From Tetradesmus obliquus (taxonomy: Eukaryota; Chlorophyta; Chlorophyceae; Sphaeropleales; Scenedesmaceae), in assembly GCA_030272155.1 (NCBI GenBank), contig CP126193.1:3038001-3102000 (forward strand): a DNA stretch of 64,000 nucleotides, given 5' to 3'. Below the pieces are notes generated by a model, which worked only from the letters and a program-made list of their open reading frames with translations, searched no databases and had not been told where the DNA came from. Positions 60,001 to 64,000 of the stretch are shown here, one piece after another (within the stretch, counting starts at the first letter, position 1; each line of letters begins with the position of its first letter). Position numbers and translations under genes: made by a program.

Positions 60001-60436
60001 ACAATGCCGCAGGCATCAGCCACTGCATGCAACATGGTGCGCTCATCCCCTTGCACCCCAGCCAATAGCGGTGCTGCTACAGGCTGAAAGGAGAACGTAA
60101 GGTTGCTGCCCGAGCCTCACTTGCACCAGGATGGCTGCAGGCACCACAATCAGCGTGGTGCCACACTCCCCGGCAACCTCCTGCAGAGCCATCTCACGCA
60201 AGCAGGCACCACACAGCACACCACTATTGACGCCAGAAGCAGCAGCAGCAGTCGCTTGCCCACCAGCAGATTCAACACTGACAGCACCCCTGCTGGCGCG
60301 CCCATTGCGCTGCTGCTGCTGCTGCTGCTGCTTGACATCCTCCTCCTGCAGCTCTTCTTCCTCCTCACTGCTGCCGCTGCCAGCCTGCTGCTGCTGCTGC
60401 CGCCGGCCTGCCCGTTGCGTGTGACCATTTGCGCCG

Positions 60437-60468
<32 letters not shown>

Positions 60469-60578
60469 GACAGCTTCCAGCTGCTGGCTGCACCAGGCCC
60501 CACTAGCATTGCGCCGCCTGCTGTTGCGGCGGCCCTTGGCACCCCACGGCACTGGCGACTGCACATCGTCCTCCCAAC

Positions 60579-60610
<32 letters not shown>

Positions 60611-61653
60611 GGATTGAGCATCGCCTGCTCTCTTGCCTCTGCCTCGTCATCTTCCTCCTCATGCTCTTCCTCTTCGTCCTCCTCACGCTGCCACCGCCGC
60701 TGCTGCTTGGTTGCTGCGCTGCGCTTTTGCCGCTTGACTCCATGGTGACCTGCGCCATGCTGCTGCTGCTGCTGCTGCCGCTTGGGCCTACCACGCTGCT
60801 GCTTCTGCTGCTGCTGCTGCCGCTTTGACTTGCGGCCAACCTGCCTAGTGTCCCGTGCAGACACATACACATCCCTGGCTTCCTCCTCATCTTCTTGCCA
60901 ACTGTCACTACTCGCAGCGTCACTGTCACTGTCAGCAGCAGCATGCTGCTGCTGCTGCCGCCGACGCCGCGCCTGCTGCTGCTGCTGCTGCCGCTGCTGC
61001 TGCTGCGGCATGATCCCATCCTCATTATAGCACGGCCCTTCAAGCAGCTCGCCGCACCTGCTGCAGCAGCTGCTGCTGCCGCTGCTGCCTTTGCGCCTGA
61101 TGCTGCTGCTGCCGCGAGGCTCTGACACGCCTGCTGCTGCTGCTGCTTCCTGCTGCTCCTGTTTGATCCGTGGCAGCCTGTGCCCTGCGATGAGTGCCAG
61201 CAGCTCCACTGTCTTGCCCAGCCCCATCTCGTCTGCAAGGATGCCTGCGAGCAGGAGTAAAAGGACCAAGCACAGCAGGCACATCGATGCTTTGGTCAGT
61301 TGTTGGCACTGTTATGTTGTGGTGCTGGGCCATGGTAAGTACTACTAGTACTAGTAGTGCTCGGAAAGCACGCAGGCACTGTCGTACTTATCATGTCAGG
61401 AGGCAGCATGCTGTGGCGCTGCCGAGGCAGGGCAGCGGATTGAGATATGGAGCATGCCATGAGACATGCCTCCATCACCAACGAAATGTGCAGCTGCGGT
61501 TGCCCCAAACACCAGCTGCTGCTCTCTTCATGGCAAGCTGCAGCGCATCATGCGGTGAGCTGAAACTGCACAGGCGTGCGCACCTCCAGATACACTCGGT
61601 GCTTCAAACGCCTCAAGTGACACCTTGCACGTGTGCGGGCAGAAGTACAGCAA

Positions 61654-61686
<33 letters not shown>

Positions 61687-62410
61687 CCCAACGCCATCGT
61701 CAGCTGCCGTTCCACCATCTTTGCTATCCTCTTGGCTCAGCTGGCTTGCACAAGCGCTGCTGCTGCCTGCAGCAGCCGCAGGAGGTGGCAGCAGCAGCGC
61801 GCAGCGCCACAAAGGATGCAGCTGCTGCTGCATAAGTGCTGCCAGGTCACCTGCTCTGCCATCTTCCTGCAGGCCAGCTGCCTGCTGTCCTGCAAGCAGC
61901 TGCTGCTGCTGCTGCTGCTCCCTGGCTAGCATCCATGCAGCAGCTCTGCGCTGATACGGCCGCAGCAGCGGCAGCAGCTCCGCAGGCGGCTGCTGCAGCA
62001 TCGGCTCGTCTCCACGCGGCTTCACTGCACTGTACAGCTGCGCGGGATCAAAGCCTGTGCTGCTGCTGCTGCTGCCGCTGCTGCTGCTGCGCCTGCTGCT
62101 GCTGTGCTGCTGAGGGTACAGTTGATGCTGCCAATCTTCCGGCAGAAGGTTTGGCAACCAGTGAGGCACCAGCCACTGCCAGCCGTCTGCAGTGGCACTG
62201 CTGCAGCAGCTGCTGCTGTCCCTCAGCACGTCTCTTGCTTCTTCATCTGCCGAGTGCGCTGCATAATGTTGCAGGCCTGCAGGCGTGAGCCCTATCCGCA
62301 GCTGCCAGAAAGTGAGGCCAGCTGCTGCTGCTGCATCGTTGTCGCCATCTGCACTGGCAGTCTCTGCAGTGCTCGCCTCTGCTGCAGCATCTGCACTTTG
62401 CTGCCGCCGC

Positions 62411-62483
<73 letters not shown>

Positions 62484-63564
62484 GAACAAGCTCCGGCATT
62501 GCTGCTGCTGCCATCAGGGATATGTGCTGAGCCGGCAGCAGCGGCACCACAGGCAAGTGCTTGCTGCTGCTGCTGCTCTTGCTCAGTTCACCAGGGCAGC
62601 TGGCGTCGTGTGCTGCCGCAGCGGCTGCTGCTGCTGCAGCTGCAGCTGTGCTGGTGCAGTGCTGCAGGGCTGCAGCCACGTCAGCAGCATCTGGCGGCAT
62701 GAGCACGTCGCACTGGAAGGTTTGCAGGAAGCTGCTGGGCACCTCATAGGTGCAGAACTGCACGACATGCTGCTGCTGCTGCTGCTCCTGCTGATCCGGT
62801 TTGCCAGCTGACACAGCGCCAGCCTCACATCCAGTAGTCGAGTTCAGCTTGCTGCTGCTGTCTTGCTGATGCTGTTTTGTTGGCTCTGCATCCTGCTGCT
62901 GCTGCTGCTGCTGGCGAGGGTCTGCTGCCTTGGCCTGCCGCTTCAGCGGCGCGCATGCCATACCAATGTGGCCACTGCTGAACAGAGCCAGCAGGGTGGA
63001 GCCATCCACATGCTCCGGCAGCACGCAGCAGACCTGCAGGCAGTGTACGGCATGGTCAAGGCACACAGCAGTGGAGTGAGATAGAAGCATACTACAGGGC
63101 TGTGCCACATGCAGCTTTAGCTGCTGAACACGCTCCAGACTTTTCAGGGTAGATCAAGCTGGGATGCATGGTCAGAGAACTAGGCGCTTTCGACGTCAGC
63201 TGTCCTGCGCTGCAGACACAGCTGACAAGGTCAATCACCTTGTGCCGCACATCTGCTGGCTGCCCTGGCACCTGCCATGACAGCTGCAGCACCCCTCCAT
63301 GCTCCTCCCCGCCCTCCTCTTCCTTCTTTCTGTCTGTCAGCTGCACATCTATGCAGCTCACAGGCCCATCATGCAGGGCAGACGGCTCTGGTGACGCATG
63401 GTGCTGCTCCTCTGAAGCATCTGCTGTTAGACTGGCTTTGGTGGTGACCAGGACCTCTGCGAAGGCATGCAGCTCCTCGAAGCGACTAGTTGAACATATA
63501 AAATTGCGGAGATTCTCGTAGCGGGGCCTGCGTTTTCTCCAATAGCGCTGCTGCTGCTGGAGTG

Positions 63565-63601
<37 letters not shown>

Positions 63602-63748
63602 GTGGAAACCCTCGTCATCACTAGAGGTCTGATCTTCGTCATACGCTTGTTGATTGTGTTGGTGAACAGGAACATCCGTGATTCTGCGTTGCGGTGCTGC
63701 CTGCTTTCTGCGCGACATGCTGTCTTGCAACACATTTGCACCGTTCAA
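51468..63748 (-). CDS. SHPRH: SHPRH-type SNF2 helicase / RING E3 ubiquitin ligase
   Basis: Exons: 63748-63239, 63033-61584, 61244-60121, 59624-59290, 58995-58853, 58319-58188, 57923-57767, 57440-57149, 56850-56614, 56348-55299, 55018-54777, 54512-54338, 54028-53053, 52798-52123 and 51720-51468; 7752 nt, 2583 aa. Order matches SHPRH, a Rad5-like PCNA ubiquitin ligase for damage tolerance: LRPYQRRAAAWML (527-539), Walker A DEMGLGKT (658-665), TLIVVPAAILVQWV, DEAQ box (1159-1162), WAVTGTPISRGLEDLWGLL, LLRLRQACIHPQ, MTMDQILQVL..ALNGLA, CxxC..CxxC (1767-1784), C3HC4 RING (2126, 2129, 2142, 2144, 2147, 2150, 2171, 2174), VIVFSSWLDVLDIL, GLNLTEAQHV and GRISRFGQT. A PHD-like CSRC...CGAC zinc site is split by a Gln/acidic insert. 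Length exceeds human SHPRH (about 1,680 aa) through polyQ, polyA and polyS. An alternative start Met is at 63718. Confidence 0.92.
54029..54072 (-). repeat. (CTG)n at an SHPRH 3' splice site
   Basis: About 14 triplets, CAG on plus and CTG on the sense strand, run directly into the acceptor of exon 13 (ends 54028). A shorter tract at 56349-56375 does the same for exon 10. Confidence 0.92.
54248..54306 (-). repeat. (AGCC)n tetranucleotide repeat
   Basis: About 13 interrupted AGCC units in the intron after SHPRH exon 12. Confidence 0.85.
55196..55298 (-). repeat. 11-bp AGTCAACNCCC minisatellite abutting a donor
   Basis: About nine units of AGTCAACGCCC/AGTCAACACCC run up to the GT donor of SHPRH exon 10 (exon edge at 55299). 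Confidence 0.85.
58385..58640 (-). repeat. three echoes of the SHPRH exon 6 acceptor and 5' end
   Basis: The exon 6 start (58270-58328, encoding GTPISRGLEDLWGLL) recurs at about 58388-58426, 58483-58540 and 58598-58640, at spacings of about 105-110 bp. The middle copy is longest; the last is most decayed. Confidence 0.88.
59030..59182 (-). repeat. two echoes of the SHPRH exon 5 5' end
   Basis: The exon 5 start and acceptor (58955-59002) recur at about 59037-59078 and 59138-59182. The farther copy is the better match and retains the CGTACCTGCGGG acceptor complement. Confidence 0.8.
59695..59738 (-). repeat. echo of the SHPRH exon 4 acceptor and 5' end
   Basis: GTGATGTGGCGCTGCATCTC plus CACCCACTGCA at about 59702-59736 copies 59597-59628. 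Confidence 0.85.
62412..62481 (-). repeat. (CAG)n polyQ tract in SHPRH exon 2
   Basis: About 23 uninterrupted triplets, CAG on the coding strand, giving the longest polyglutamine run in the window. Confidence 0.95.
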
Positions 63749-64000
63749 AAGTCGTCCGCCCGCATCTGTTCCACATCACAAAAGGAAAACATTCATGCGA
63801 TAGACTGCAGTTGCAGCGTAAAATTAGTTAGGGCGGGAGAGGCGCCAGGTTGCGACTCTGGGGTTTTTAGTGTGCCCTCCCTGGGGTTCTTAGTGTGCCA
63901 GGCTGGCAGCAATGGGAAGTGCTGCATGCATCTTGAGCGGTCTAACCCAGGGCTCCTCTAGAACGCATTTCCTTGGAGCTATTGTTGAGCTGCCGCGTCA
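63749..64000. other. region upstream of the SHPRH-like gene
   Basis: Probably 5' UTR and promoter of the minus-strand SHPRH-like gene. A TTTTTAGTGTGCC...TTCTTAGTGTGCC short direct repeat lies at 63866-63901. No coding sequence is recognised. Confidence 0.4.

Overview
This window is nuclear DNA of a green alga, most likely a chlorophyte of the Chlorophyceae; Sphaeropleales/Scenedesmaceae is my inference. The evidence is intron-dense genes with GT-AG splice sites, extreme CAG/CTG repeat load (polyQ, polyA and polyS tracts in proteins), an octotricopeptide-repeat (OPR) organelle RNA-binding protein, a nuclear plastid ribosomal protein S17 with a transit peptide, a plant-type L-gulonolactone oxidase, a plant-type sugar/triose-phosphate transporter, and TGTAA motifs behind several stop codons.

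Layout, left to right. (1) 295-3432 (+): 3' part of an L-gulonolactone oxidase-like FAD enzyme; its 5' end lies off the window. (2) 4208-6454 (-): polyQ protein with two SpoVS-like modules. (3) 7614-15832 (+): complete STT3, the catalytic oligosaccharyltransferase subunit, 14 exons, 727 aa. (4) 16839-22685 (-): organellar-type asparaginyl-tRNA synthetase, 11 exons, about 623 aa. (5) 23162-29059 (-): OPR protein, 7 exons, about 1310 aa. (6) 30225-31537 (-): F-box-like polyQ protein. (7) 32026-35036 (+): coiled-coil protein of unknown function. (8) 35950-39231 (+): TPT/nucleotide-sugar transporter, 8 exons, 384 aa. (9) 41619-42216 (-): plastid ribosomal protein S17. (10) 43252-45476 (+): thioredoxin-fold (phosducin/TXNDC9-like) protein. 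(11) 46733-50526 (-): UBA-UAS-UIM-UBX protein (UBXN7/PUX type), 522 aa. (12) 51468-63748 (-): SHPRH-type SNF2 helicase/RING E3 ligase, 15 exons, about 2583 aa. I assigned exons by hand. For every complete multi-exon gene the exon phases close and the CDS length is divisible by three, which supports the models.

The genes are unrelated housekeeping and organelle functions: ER N-glycosylation, organelle translation and RNA metabolism, secretory-pathway transport, Cdc48/ubiquitin, and DNA-damage ubiquitination. No operon or gene cluster is evident.

The most unusual signal is structural. More than twenty exon edges, always including the splice site, are repeated as decayed tandem 'echoes' inside the adjacent intron (up to six units in the UBX gene), and both ends of two genes' 3' exons do this into the 3' flank. 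Intronic triplet tracts are CTG on the transcribed-sense strand and often form the 3' splice-site tract, while exonic tracts are CAG. One STT3 intron also carries a near-perfect 79-bp-arm foldback. Together these look like a genome in which tandem duplication across exon-intron junctions is building and lengthening introns.
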